DNA of 15,866 nucleotides from Clostridiales bacterium (GCA_031269415.1 JAISZF010000264.1:1-15866), one strand, 5' to 3'. Positions 7,180 to 14,283 are shown, counted from the stretch's first letter. Translations and numbers: made by a program. The notes: a model not told the origin generated them from the letters alone.

Positions 7180-8445
7180 TTAATCGTTGCCAGGGTATTG
7201 AGGATGGCTAGAATTCATCTTAAATGTCGCTGTAATGGTGACATTATTGCCAGGCATTATGAACGTAGACTCAGCGCTGTTTGGGTTGCTGAATACCACT
7301 GTATCATCTGAGGAAATCCACTTATCAAAATCATAACCGGGAAGAACCCGTACCCTTTCTTTTAAGGATATTTCGGTACCAGCTTTAAATGGAGTAACAA
7401 ATTGATAGTTTGGCATTATTGATCCGCCTGTGCCAAATGCAAGAGTGAGATTGTGAGTGCCAGGTTCTGTTGGAGGTGTTGCGTAAGCAACAATAAGCTC
7501 CATTAATTGCTTTCCATCGTCAGACCAGCCGCCTTCTCTTTCAAAACTCCTGTAATTATCTAAATCGCCATTTGCTGTTGTGCCATCCTTAGTTGCCATT
7601 TGAGCGTGTACATTTATGCCATAGTAATATTCACTTTTATAGTCAAAGCCGCCTCTGTTGGCGTAGGTTGCCCATTCGCTATCCTGTGTAACTTTATTTA
7701 GCAAAAGCCCTGTTGCTGTCCCGGGTTTCAAAGGCGCAGCCCAGTAAGCCCAGCCATCACTTCTGTCAATAACCCAGTAGTTCCCAACAAGTGAACCTGC
7801 TGTTTTCCATGCTTCCATTGACATGACCGTTGCCGGAAGCGTTTCTTTTGCTTCTTCAGATACTTTGGTTCCTGGGGGGTATCCTACTATGCCTTGTTCA
7901 ACATAATTTTTATTTGTTCTTAGGCTCTCAGGAGCTGCAAAATACGATGTTTGGCCGCCCATATCCCATTCCCAATAACTGCTTAATTTATGCCAAGGCA
8001 ATATACCGGTAGGCGCATCGCCAGTTAGTACCAGTCTGTCGCCAGACCATACAACAGTCCATTTTTCAGGTTCATCTATGTTCCAAGCATTTCCGCGAAC
8101 TGATATTGATTTATTGTCCGGATTATGTATGTCTTTGCCTGATGAATCTTTTTCCGCTGATTTCTTCCCTGCGCCTGAACCGATCTCCATATACTCTCCG
8201 AGTTTAATACGCACAAATAGATCCTCGTCGCCCCAGTTTTCTACGTACACTTTTTTGCTTTCCTCGTTTTCTTTGTGGTGATCATGCAACGTACCGCCTG
8301 CGCCCGTTCCAGGGGTTGCTCCCGCGCCAAACCACTCGTTTACTTGCTGCGAGTTAAGGCTTGTCCACGCAAAAGTCCCGGTGACGATTAACACCACCAA
8401 GGATGCCGCTGTAACAGCAGCCATCACCTTTCGTTTTGAAAACAT
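7180..8445 (-). CDS. Secreted protein with SipW-type signal peptide and InlB-like C-terminal repeat
   Basis: A 421-residue exported protein. The N-terminus has lysines/arginine (MFSKRK), a hydrophobic core and TGTFAWT, followed by LNSQQVNEW. This is the pattern of TasA/CalY/BsaA-type proteins cleaved by the signal peptidase SipW. A mature N-terminal block has VYVENWGDEDLFVRIKLGEYM, the beta-rich motif shared by these biofilm-fibre-like proteins. The middle is rich in Trp and Tyr and not assignable. About residues 355-410 look like a divergent InlB B-repeat (PGYDFDKWISSDD, then FIMPGNNVTITATF). No LPxTG motif or membrane tail is seen, so it is secreted or assembled at the surface. AGGAGG precedes the ATG, 12 bases after the stop of a zipper microprotein in the same operon. 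Base composition is visibly more AT-rich than the flanking housekeeping genes, suggesting transfer. No SipW gene lies in the window. Confidence 0.75.
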   Translation of the reverse strand: MFSKRKVMAAVTAASLVVLIVTGTFAWTSLNSQQVNEWFGAGATPGTGAGGTLHDHHKENEESKKVYVENWGDEDLFVRIKLGEYMEIGSGAGKKSAEKDSSGKDIHNPDNKSISVRGNAWNIDEPEKWTVVWSGDRLVLTGDAPTGILPWHKLSSYWEWDMGGQTSYFAAPESLRTNKNYVEQGIVGYPPGTKVSEEAKETLPATVMSMEAWKTAGSLVGNYWVIDRSDGWAYWAAPLKPGTATGLLLNKVTQDSEWATYANRGGFDYKSEYYYGINVHAQMATKDGTTANGDLDNYRSFEREGGWSDDGKQLMELIVAYATPPTEPGTHNLTLAFGTGGSIMPNYQFVTPFKAGTEISLKERVRVLPGYDFDKWISSDDTVVFSNPNSAESTFIMPGNNVTITATFKMNSSHPQYPGND

Positions 8446-8457
8446 ATCACTCCTCCT

Positions 8458-8565
8458 CTATCTCCATTCTTTGAGCTGGGCGTTCTCATTGGTCAAGTCG
8501 GCGATTTTTGCGTCGTATTCCGCTATTTTTACTTTGTGTTCTTCTATGCTTATAAAGCCTTCCAT
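8458..8565 (-). CDS. 35-residue leucine-zipper microprotein ahead of the SipW-type gene
   Basis: The frame starts at ATG 8563-8565 with AAAGGAG 8 bases upstream and stops at 8458-8460. The protein is almost wholly a predicted coiled coil. Heptad a positions are I7, I14, I21 and N28; d positions are H10, Y17, L24 and L31. An Asn at an a position is typical of parallel dimeric zippers. It has no signal peptide or membrane segment. The stop is 12 bases from the next start, and that gap is filled by the AGGAGG of the secreted-protein gene, so the two are likely co-translated. The same ATG and ribosome site occur in leader copy 1 at the left edge. It may be a real regulator or adaptor, or the surviving front of a longer coiled-coil protein such as a transposase. 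Confidence 0.55.
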   Translation of the reverse strand: MEGFISIEEHKVKIAEYDAKIADLTNENAQLKEWR

Positions 8566-8697
8566 CGCCAGAACTCCTTTGACCACTATTTATACTATAC
8601 CTGTCAAGTTTTGGCGTGTAAATAGTATTTTTCTATTTTTTTTGGAGGTCTATATTATTTTGGTTTATTTCGTGGGGGGGAAGGTGTTCTGAGTAGA
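8562..8697 (-). repeat. Promoter/leader repeat, copy 2
   Basis: Near copy of 1-139 in the same orientation, running from the microprotein start codon back to about 100 bases upstream of the likely transcription start. Homology ends at GAGTAGA on the far side in both copies, while the sequences beyond are unrelated. The conserved length exceeds that of a bare promoter, so a shared operator or a mobile-element end may be included. Confidence 0.85.
8594..8622 (-). promoter_or_regulatory. Promoter of the microprotein/SipW-type operon
   Basis: On the minus strand TTTACA (8617-8622), 17 bases, then TATAGT (8594-8599). An A-rich tract directly upstream resembles an UP element. The start site would be about 20 bases before the microprotein ATG. 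Copy 1 has the better TATAAT box. Confidence 0.65.
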
Positions 8698-8802
8698 TAG
8701 ACGTTCCCTTATATTTTCCATGTCTTATCACCCTGCCAGCATTATAGCCTTTTTGGGTATAAATGCAAAGTTTATGAAACGCCCGTGTCGGAATATAAGT
8801 AG

Positions 8803-8836
8803 GGGACGGAGCAAACGCGACGCGTTTGTTCCGCCC
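8803..8836. other. Strong inverted repeat downstream of rnpB
   Basis: The arms GGGACGGAGCAAACGCG and CGCGTTTGTTCCGCCC flank a single central A, with one mismatch and a wobble. It lies just past the rnpB 3' end and could end that transcript, but no T run follows it. In the rest of 8698-8802 I see no gene. Confidence 0.5.
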
Positions 8837-8840
8837 TCTT

Positions 8841-9199
8841 AATATTGACCGGGCCTGTAAGCCGGGTTCTGTCGTGGACAGCCATCTGTCTGGGCGTGCC
8901 GTCGCCGGCGCGCTCACGCGATCTTACCAAAAGCGGGGACGGGCCGCCCCATGCGCCTTTATTTGATCTTGCTCCGGACGGGGTTTACAGGGCCTTCCCC
9001 GTTACCGGGGAAGCGGTGGGCTCTTACCCCGCCTTTCCACCCTTGCCGCGTCGGCGTAAGCCAAAACGGCGGTTTATTTCTGTTGCACTTTCCCTGGAGT
9101 CACCTCCGCCGGGCGTTACCCGGCGTCCTGCCCTATGGAGCCCGGACTTTCCTCACGTCGAATTAAACAGACGCGCGGCTGCCCAGCCCGGTCAATATT
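8841..9199 (-). ncRNA. rnpB: RNase P RNA, type A
   Basis: The catalytic RNA that trims the 5' leaders of pre-tRNAs. Conserved type A cores are present on the minus strand: GAGGAAAGTCC (9144-9154) followed by GGGCTCCATAGGGCA, a GTAAACCCC...GGAGCAAGATCAAATA block, and ACAGAACCCGGCTTA (8858-8872) near the 3' end. The ends are set by helix P1, a perfect 14-bp match of 9186-9199 with 8841-8854. P2 pairs 9177-9183 with 8877-8883, and P3 pairs 9170-9175 with 9154-9159. This makes it about 359 nt, normal for the family. Its first 37 bases overlap the 3' end of dus, and the dus stop codon falls in the P3 loop. I see no clear dedicated promoter; it may be cut from the operon transcript. Mature ends may differ by a few bases. 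Confidence 0.93.
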
Positions 9200-10104
9200 T
9201 CCTCTATGTGATCCAAACATAAAGCCTTGTTAATTAAATCCCTTGCCGCGGCGGCGCCTTCGGCGCCTTTTATATACCAAGCGGCGTGCTTGCGGCTTTC
9301 CATCAGCCCAAGTCTGCCTTTATACTCTGTCAGCATACGGCAATGCCTGATCGCCATTGCAGTCCTCTCTTTTATATCCGGTTCAGGCGGTATAATCCCC
9401 GTTCGCAGGAACGCCCTGACGCGCGCGAAAATCCACGGGTTGCCCAGCGCGCCGCGTCCGATCATTATCCCGTCGCAGCCGGTCCGCTCAAGCATTGCAT
9501 TCGCGTCCTCCGGGGTATGGATATCCCCGTTTCCGATTACCGGTATTTTAACCGCCTCTTTTACGCGGCGGATTACATCCCAGTCCGAATGCCCGCTGTA
9601 AAATTCCGCCCGCGCGCGCGGATGAACCGTTATTGAAGCCGCGCCGCGTTCCTGAAGCATACGAGCCGTTTCTACCGCGTTTACGTGCCCGGCTGAAAAC
9701 CCCGAGCGTATCTTCACACTGAATAACAAGCCATCGGAGGCTTTGGCCATAGTCTCCACGCAGCGCGCGGCTATGGCGGGTTCCAGCAGAAGGGCCGATC
9801 CTTCGCCGTTTTTAACAATCTTCTGCGCGGGGCAGCCCATATTGAAATCCACCGCCGCAAAACCCGCGTCCGCGGCGGCTCTTACGGCATCCGCGAGCAA
9901 AGCCGGCTCGCGTCCAAAAAACTGCGCGGCGAGCGGGCCTTCGTCAGGATACGCTTTGAGCATTTCGTACGTCTTTTGATTGTTAAAAGACAGAGCCTTG
10001 GCGCTGATCATCTCCGTGAAAGCCATATCACAGCCGAACTCACGGGCGAGTAAACGAAAAGGCCGGTCTGAAACACCGGCCATGGGGGCTGAAAGTATGA
10101 TCAA
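9163..10104 (-). CDS. dusB: tRNA-dihydrouridine synthase (DusB type)
   Basis: A 313-residue flavoenzyme that reduces uridine to dihydrouridine in tRNA D-loops using FMN and NADPH. It has the TIM-barrel signatures APMAGVSDRPFR at the N-terminus, the catalytic Cys91 in NMGCPAQK, VKIRSGF, HPRARAEFYSG, GNGDI and the phosphate-binding GIMIGRGALGNPW. The N-terminus is a few residues shorter than many DusB proteins. The start is TTG at 10102-10104, overlapping the clpX stop in a TTGA four-base overlap, with no separate ribosome site, so translation is probably coupled to clpX. Its last 11 codons and stop are also the 5' end of rnpB, which would hold the end of the gene in place. The Dus class (A, B or C) is assigned by overall resemblance. 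Confidence 0.9.
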   Translation of the reverse strand: MIILSAPMAGVSDRPFRLLAREFGCDMAFTEMISAKALSFNNQKTYEMLKAYPDEGPLAAQFFGREPALLADAVRAAADAGFAAVDFNMGCPAQKIVKNGEGSALLLEPAIAARCVETMAKASDGLLFSVKIRSGFSAGHVNAVETARMLQERGAASITVHPRARAEFYSGHSDWDVIRRVKEAVKIPVIGNGDIHTPEDANAMLERTGCDGIMIGRGALGNPWIFARVRAFLRTGIIPPEPDIKERTAMAIRHCRMLTEYKGRLGLMESRKHAAWYIKGAEGAAAARDLINKALCLDHIEEILTGLGSRASV

Positions 10105-11396
10105 CTGGCTGAAACCCGTTTTTGTTTACGGCGTTTGGATTTTTTGATAAGCGGTTCGCGGTGTTCATTATAGATAATGGTTGGCGGCTGTTTACCCTCG
10201 ACCGTATCCCTGGTGATGATACACTTTTCCACCGTAGTGTCGGAAGGTATCTCATACATGACGCCTGTCATGAAGGTCTCCACTATGGCGCGCAGACCGC
10301 GGGCGCCGGTTTCGCGCTCTATTGCCATCTTGGCTATCGCGGTTAACGCGTCGCGGTCGAATTCCAGCAACACGTTATCCAGCTCAAACAGGTACTTGTA
10401 TTGACGTGTCAGGGCATTCTTCGGTTCGGTCAAAATGGTAAGGAGCGCCGTTTCATCCAGCGCCTGAAGCGTGACCACAACGGGCAGCCTGCCGATCAGT
10501 TCGGGTATCAGGCCGTACCTGTGCAAGTCCTGCGGCTGGAGATCCTTCAGTATGTCGTCTTTGAGTTTTTCCTTTTTAGTCCGTGTTTCAGAGCCGAAAC
10601 CAATAACCTTCTTGTTCAGACGCTGCTCAATTATCTTATCGATACCGCCGAACGCGCCGCCGCATATAAAGAGTATATTGGTCGTGTCTATCTGAATAAA
10701 ATCTTGATGGGGGTGTTTGCGCCCGCCCTGCGGCGGCACGGAAGCGATCGTGCCTTCCAGGATTTTTAATAGGGCTTGCTGCACACCCTCGCCGCTGACG
10801 TCGCGCGTAATAGAGGGGTTGTCGGACTTTCGCGCAATCTTGTCTATCTCGTCAATATATATAATGCCGCGTTGAGCCTTTTCAATGTCAAAATCAGCCA
10901 CTTGAATCAGCTTAAGCAGTATGTTTTCAACGTCTTCGCCCACATAGCCCGCTTCCGTAAGACTGGTCGCGTCGGCTATGGCAAACGGCACGTTCAGCAA
11001 CTTAGCCAGTGTCTGCGCTAAAAAGGTCTTGCCTACGCCTGTGGGGCCTACTAATAAGATATTACTTTTTTGCAGATCTATTTCTTCGCTGGTATCGTTC
11101 AGAGCTATACGTTTATAATGGTTGTAAACCGCGACGGAAAGGGACTTTTTCGCGTTTTCCTGCCCGACGACATATTCGTCCAGTATAGCGCGGATCTCTT
11201 TGGGCTTGGGAATTTTAAAGTTCTCGTCGAAGTTATCGAGTTCCTCGTACCCGTCGTCGAGAATTTCCCAGCAAAGGTCAACGCATTCGTCACAGATATA
11301 GACATTCGGGCCGGCGATTATCTTTCGCACCTGATCCTGTGTCTTACCGCAGAACGAGCATCGGATGGTTCTCTTTTCCTCCAGCTTGGTTGGCAC
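10101..11396 (-). CDS. clpX: ATP-dependent Clp protease ATP-binding subunit ClpX
   Basis: A 431-residue AAA+ unfoldase that feeds substrates to ClpP. The N-terminal zinc-binding domain has C13, C16, C35 and C38. Walker A is GPTGVGKT (117-124), the pore loop GYVG (150-153), and Walker B IIYIDEIDK with D182/E183. The IGF loop that docks onto ClpP is present in KKVIGFGSE, and sensor and arginine-finger regions follow (RDVSGEGVQQALLKILEG, ELIGRLPV). The C-terminal tail is lysine/arginine-rich. The start is GTG at 11394-11396 with GGAGGTGG upstream. It lies 20 bases after clpP in the tig-clpP-clpX order usual for bacteria, and overlaps dus by four bases. Length and motifs are complete. Confidence 0.97.
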   Translation of the reverse strand: MPTKLEEKRTIRCSFCGKTQDQVRKIIAGPNVYICDECVDLCWEILDDGYEELDNFDENFKIPKPKEIRAILDEYVVGQENAKKSLSVAVYNHYKRIALNDTSEEIDLQKSNILLVGPTGVGKTFLAQTLAKLLNVPFAIADATSLTEAGYVGEDVENILLKLIQVADFDIEKAQRGIIYIDEIDKIARKSDNPSITRDVSGEGVQQALLKILEGTIASVPPQGGRKHPHQDFIQIDTTNILFICGGAFGGIDKIIEQRLNKKVIGFGSETRTKKEKLKDDILKDLQPQDLHRYGLIPELIGRLPVVVTLQALDETALLTILTEPKNALTRQYKYLFELDNVLLEFDRDALTAIAKMAIERETGARGLRAIVETFMTGVMYEIPSDTTVEKCIITRDTVEGKQPPTIIYNEHREPLIKKSKRRKQKRVSAS

Positions 11397-11416
11397 TCTA
11401 CCACCTCCATATATTA

Positions 11417-11995
11417 TTATCGTGTGATGATCCGATCGATAATTCCGTAATCCAAGGCTTCTTCGGCGGTCATGTAATTGTCCCTATCCGTGTCGCGGGT
11501 GACTTCCTCCAGTGAGCGGCCTGTGTTATTCGATAATATCCGGTTCATCTTTAATTTTGTACGCAGAATATGCTCCGCGTGAATCTGTATGTCCGTCGCT
11601 TGGCCGCGCGTTCCGCCCATGGGCTGATGGATCAGGATCTCGGCGTTCGGCAGCGCGAAACGCTTGCCCTTTTGACCGCCCGCGAGCAGGAAAGCTCCCA
11701 TGCTGGCGGCTATACCCACACAGATTGTGGATACGTCGGACTTAATATAACGCATGGTATCGTAAATAGCCATGCCCGCCGTTACCGACCCGCCCGGGCT
11801 GTTGATGTAAAAATTGATGTCTTTGTCGGGCGCCTCGGCTTCCAGAAACAGGAGCTGCGCCACTACCAAACTCGCGGTTACATCATTCACCTCTTCGCTC
11901 AGGAATATAATACGATCCTTTAAGAGTCTGGAGTATATATCGTAAGAACGCTCGCCGCGATTGGTCTGTTCAATAACATACGGCACTAAACTCAA
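11417..11995 (-). CDS. clpP: ATP-dependent Clp protease proteolytic subunit ClpP
   Basis: A 192-residue serine peptidase that forms the double-heptamer chamber served by ClpX. The start is taken as TTG at 11993-11995, giving (M)SLVPYVIEQTNRGERSYDIYS, the normal ClpP front. AGGAAGG (12004-12010) lies 8 bases before it. The longer reading from GTG at 12002-12004 would put that ribosome site on the start codon itself. With this start the catalytic triad is S98 (GIAASMGAF), H123 (LIHQPMGG) and D172 (DTDRDNYM), matching the usual numbering. The processing region is short, so there is little or no propeptide. It sits between tig and clpX in one operon. Confidence 0.95.
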   Translation of the reverse strand: MSLVPYVIEQTNRGERSYDIYSRLLKDRIIFLSEEVNDVTASLVVAQLLFLEAEAPDKDINFYINSPGGSVTAGMAIYDTMRYIKSDVSTICVGIAASMGAFLLAGGQKGKRFALPNAEILIHQPMGGTRGQATDIQIHAEHILRTKLKMNRILSNNTGRSLEEVTRDTDRDNYMTAEEALDYGIIDRIITR

Positions 11996-12016
11996 GTATT
12001 TCACCTTCCTAATATT

Positions 12017-13288
12017 CTATGCGATTTGAATCGCTTGCTCCATAATAAAATCAAACGCCTTCTTCGCCGCGAGTTCTTTGGTTACGATATCCGCGTCGAA
12101 TCCTGATTTTTGTTTACCGCTCATCCCATAAGCAGCGGCAATTCGATCGATTTCCTCGTTTATCTCCTCACCTGAAACCGTTAGATTTTCCTTCTTGGCC
12201 ACCGCTTCCAGAGCCAGATTCGTTTTGAGCTGTTTTATGGCATGTTCGCGGTAGCTTTCACGCAATTGCTCATTAGTCTGACCGTTAAACCGCAAGTAGT
12301 CATCTAAAGTTATCCCTTGATATTTTAACTGATTACTGAAATTTCTAATCATCTCGTCAATAGAGTTTTCAATCATAATAGGTGGTAAATCGACATTTGT
12401 TTTGGAAACCAGTTGCGACATCACCTGATCCTCTTTATCTCGTTTGGCGTCCCGCTCTTTGCTTGCCCTTAATTTTTTTATAATGTCTTCACGGTATTCG
12501 TCAAATGTCTCAAATTCCGATACATCCTGCGCAAAGTCGTCATCCATGTCAGGCAGTTGCTTTTCCTGAATTTCCTTTATCTTAACATCAAACACAGCGG
12601 GTTTTCCCGCGAGTTTCTCATGATTATAGTCCTCCGGAAATGTGACCCTCACAAATATATTCTCCCCGGTTTCCGCTCCTATTAATTGCTCCTCAAAAGT
12701 GTCGATGAACGTGTGTCCACCGATTGTGAGACGAAAATCCTCGGCGTGGCCGCCGTCGAAAGGCTTGCCGTCGATAACGCCGTCGAAATCTATAGTCACT
12801 ATATCGCCATTTTGAACAGGCCTTACCACTGTGACTATACGGGCGTTCTTGTCACGATCGCGGTCTATATCTCTCTGGATTTCCGCGTCTGAAGGCTCCG
12901 GGTCATATTTTTTATAGGTCAGCGCGTAATACTCGTCAACCGCGGCTTCTCCGACAACCGTTACCTCCGCGGAGAAAGCGGCGCCTTCTTCCTTTGATAT
13001 GGAAAGGATCTTAATGGATGGCTGAGCCACAGCGTTAAGTTTAGTTTCCTTAACAGAGCGTTCATACGCTTGGGGCAGAATAAAATTGACAGCGTCGTCA
13101 AAAAACACATTTTCGCCGTAGGCCTTCTCTATCAGCGGCCTCGGCGCTTTTCCCTTCCGGAAACCCTGTATATTATAACGATTCTTATTTTTGTTATACG
13201 AATAACGAAGCCCGCTCTCAAATTCTTCCGCGTTAATATTAAAAGTCAGATTAACAGTAAATTGATCAATAGTTTCAACGCTTGCCAT
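12017..13288 (-). CDS. tig: Trigger factor, ribosome-associated chaperone
   Basis: A 423-residue chaperone that binds at the ribosome exit tunnel. The N-terminal domain carries the ribosome-docking signature GFRKGKAPR (42-50). An FKBP-type peptidyl-prolyl isomerase domain follows at about 158-240 (GDIVTIDFDGVIDGKPFDGG, then FDVKIKEI). The C-terminal helical arms hold many charged residues. The N-terminus is slightly short compared with relatives that begin MKV, but strands and signature are in place. GGGAGG lies 11 bases before the ATG. It heads the tig-clpP-clpX-dus-rnpB run and has its own promoter in the gap to DUF503. Confidence 0.95.
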   Translation of the reverse strand: MASVETIDQFTVNLTFNINAEEFESGLRYSYNKNKNRYNIQGFRKGKAPRPLIEKAYGENVFFDDAVNFILPQAYERSVKETKLNAVAQPSIKILSISKEEGAAFSAEVTVVGEAAVDEYYALTYKKYDPEPSDAEIQRDIDRDRDKNARIVTVVRPVQNGDIVTIDFDGVIDGKPFDGGHAEDFRLTIGGHTFIDTFEEQLIGAETGENIFVRVTFPEDYNHEKLAGKPAVFDVKIKEIQEKQLPDMDDDFAQDVSEFETFDEYREDIIKKLRASKERDAKRDKEDQVMSQLVSKTNVDLPPIMIENSIDEMIRNFSNQLKYQGITLDDYLRFNGQTNEQLRESYREHAIKQLKTNLALEAVAKKENLTVSGEEINEEIDRIAAAYGMSGKQKSGFDADIVTKELAAKKAFDFIMEQAIQIA

Positions 13289-13321
13289 CGTGATAAAGTC
13301 CTCCCATCAAAAAGTAATTAA

Positions 13322-13350
13322 AGTATACCACACAGTAAATAGCGCCGCAA
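13322..13350 (-). promoter_or_regulatory. Promoter of the tig-clpP-clpX operon
   Basis: On the minus strand TTGCGG (13345-13350), 17 bases, then TATACT (13322-13327), with TG one base before it as in extended -10 promoters. It lies in the 67-base gap before tig. No CtsR heptad operator is seen here. Confidence 0.55.
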
Positions 13351-13355
13351 CCCGC

Positions 13356-13637
13356 TTATAATATTTCCATGACATAATCATCCAATCGCGCGTCCGTGTT
13401 TGATTCTATAAAATGTACGACATTTTGAATGATATTGTCCGCCAGCCGCGCGTCGTTGGTCACGCAGGCGAAACCTATTACTATGTGCTTGTGGCTGTCC
13501 ATCCGCTCAATTTCGGCAATAGATATATTAAACTTGTGCTTAGTCCGCTCAATAAGGCTTTTCAGGACGGCGCGCTTCTCTTTAAGGCTAGTTACCCAAT
13601 CCGCGCTTAAATAGACCCTGCAGGTACCGATGATCAT
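13356..13637 (-). CDS. DUF503 (YlxP-like) protein
   Basis: A 93-residue cytosolic protein of the YlxP/DUF503 family: MIIGTCRVYL at the front, then the conserved SLKEKRAVLKSL and NISIAEI blocks. Relatives are often found near ribosome-assembly or translation genes such as infB and rbfA, and their function is not settled; here it lies upstream of tig instead. GGGGAGG precedes the ATG. An extended -10 promoter lies upstream, back to back with the tRNA-Met promoter. Confidence 0.85.
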   Translation of the reverse strand: MIIGTCRVYLSADWVTSLKEKRAVLKSLIERTKHKFNISIAEIERMDSHKHIVIGFACVTNDARLADNIIQNVVHFIESNTDARLDDYVMEIL

Positions 13638-13680
13638 ATGGCCTCCCCTATGTTAAGCATCCCGAAAGCAAACCGCTTGG

Positions 13681-13709
13681 ATTATATCATAGGGTTATTT
13701 ATCTTGCAA
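13681..13709 (-). promoter_or_regulatory. Promoter of the DUF503 gene
   Basis: On the minus strand TTGCAA (13704-13709), 17 bases, then TATAAT (13681-13686), with TG one base before the -10 box. Confidence 0.6.
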
Positions 13710-13721
13710 ATAAAAAAACTC

Positions 13722-13749
13722 TTGACTTATGCAATCATTTGGATATAAT
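13722..13749 (+). promoter_or_regulatory. Promoter of the tRNA-Met gene
   Basis: TTGACT (13722-13727), 16 bases, then TATAAT (13744-13749). The tRNA begins 17 bases after the -10 box. Confidence 0.7.
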
Positions 13750-13765
13750 GATTAAGGAAATTTAA

Positions 13766-13839
13766 GGCGGAATAGCTCAGCTGGCTAGAGCATGCGGTTC
13801 ATACCCGCAGAGTCGAGGGTTCAAATCCCCCTTCCGCTA
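13766..13839 (+). tRNA. tRNA-Met (CAT)
   Basis: The cloverleaf is complete. The acceptor stem GGCGGAA pairs with TTCCGCT, with a G1-U72 pair as in other Firmicutes elongator tRNA-Met genes. The D arm is GCTC/GAGC, the anticodon stem TGCGG/CCGCA with anticodon CAT at 13800-13802, and the T loop TTCAAAT. The T stem GAGGG/CCCCC has an A50-C64 mismatch. The 3' CCA is not fully encoded. G1-U72 and similarity to Bacillus tRNA-Met favour the elongator form over the initiator; a CAT tRNA later modified to read Ile AUA cannot be fully excluded. Confidence 0.93.
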
Positions 13840-13842
13840 CTT

Positions 13843-13874
13843 AAGGCCTTGGAATCAACCTTCCAAGGCCTTTT
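13843..13874 (+). terminator. Rho-independent terminator of tRNA-Met
   Basis: A perfect 12-bp stem, AAGGCCTTGGAA (13843-13854) with TTCCAAGGCCTT (13861-13872), a 6-base loop and a short T run. It may also stop leftward transcripts from the gene ending at 13900. Confidence 0.85.
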
Positions 13875-13899
13875 CGCGATCGTGGATATAAAATCAGTA

Positions 13900-14283
13900 C
13901 TATACCTTCGTCCTCTTCATAATCGCGTAAAGCAAGCAGTTCAGATAGTTATTATATTCCGCCATGCGGAAACGTACATATCCCTCCACATGGAGGCCGC
14001 GGTTCTTTTTAATATACTCATCAAGCGATTCAATATTCCGCGCGCCTATATCCGGTGAAATAAGCTTGCGAGTAAGCTCGGTCAGTTTCGGCATACCTCT
14101 TAACGCGGCGTTTTCCTGAAAAGCCGCCCATTCCAAAAACGAATAAAATCCCTCTGTGTCAAAGGTTTCGTAATAGAGCTTGATAAAGCCCTGCTCAAGC
14201 CGCTTAACCCGGCGGATAAACCCGCTTGTGGCCTCATCCAGTTCTTTCAGATACGCATCCGTATGTATAGTTAATGTCCTCAT
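13900..14283 (-). CDS. Short YtxC-like sporulation protein
   Basis: A 127-residue protein. Its C-terminal block, EGYVRFRMAEYNNYL, resembles the EGF-x-x-FRL-x-x-Y signature of the YtxC sporulation family. It has no signal peptide or membrane segment and is charged and helical throughout. YtxC proteins are usually about twice this length, so this is either a short relative or only the C-terminal part of one. The start at 14283 is preferred because GGCGGTGA lies just before it; an ATG at 14304 has no ribosome site. It lies 80 bases after the HicB-type gene, in the same direction. Identity rests on one motif. Confidence 0.5.
   Translation of the reverse strand: MRTLTIHTDAYLKELDEATSGFIRRVKRLEQGFIKLYYETFDTEGFYSFLEWAAFQENAALRGMPKLTELTRKLISPDIGARNIESLDEYIKKNRGLHVEGYVRFRMAEYNNYLNCLLYAIMKRTKV

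Noticed and set aside
8566..8697. A riboswitch or structured leader before the microprotein
   Set aside because: The predicted transcript start leaves only about 20 untranslated bases, too few for a riboswitch; most of the conserved repeat lies upstream of the start.
8845..9222. Open frames on both strands across 8633-9222, including a 125-codon plus-strand frame
   Set aside because: The region is RNase P RNA with its conserved cores and pairings; the frames are by-products of its GC-rich sequence.
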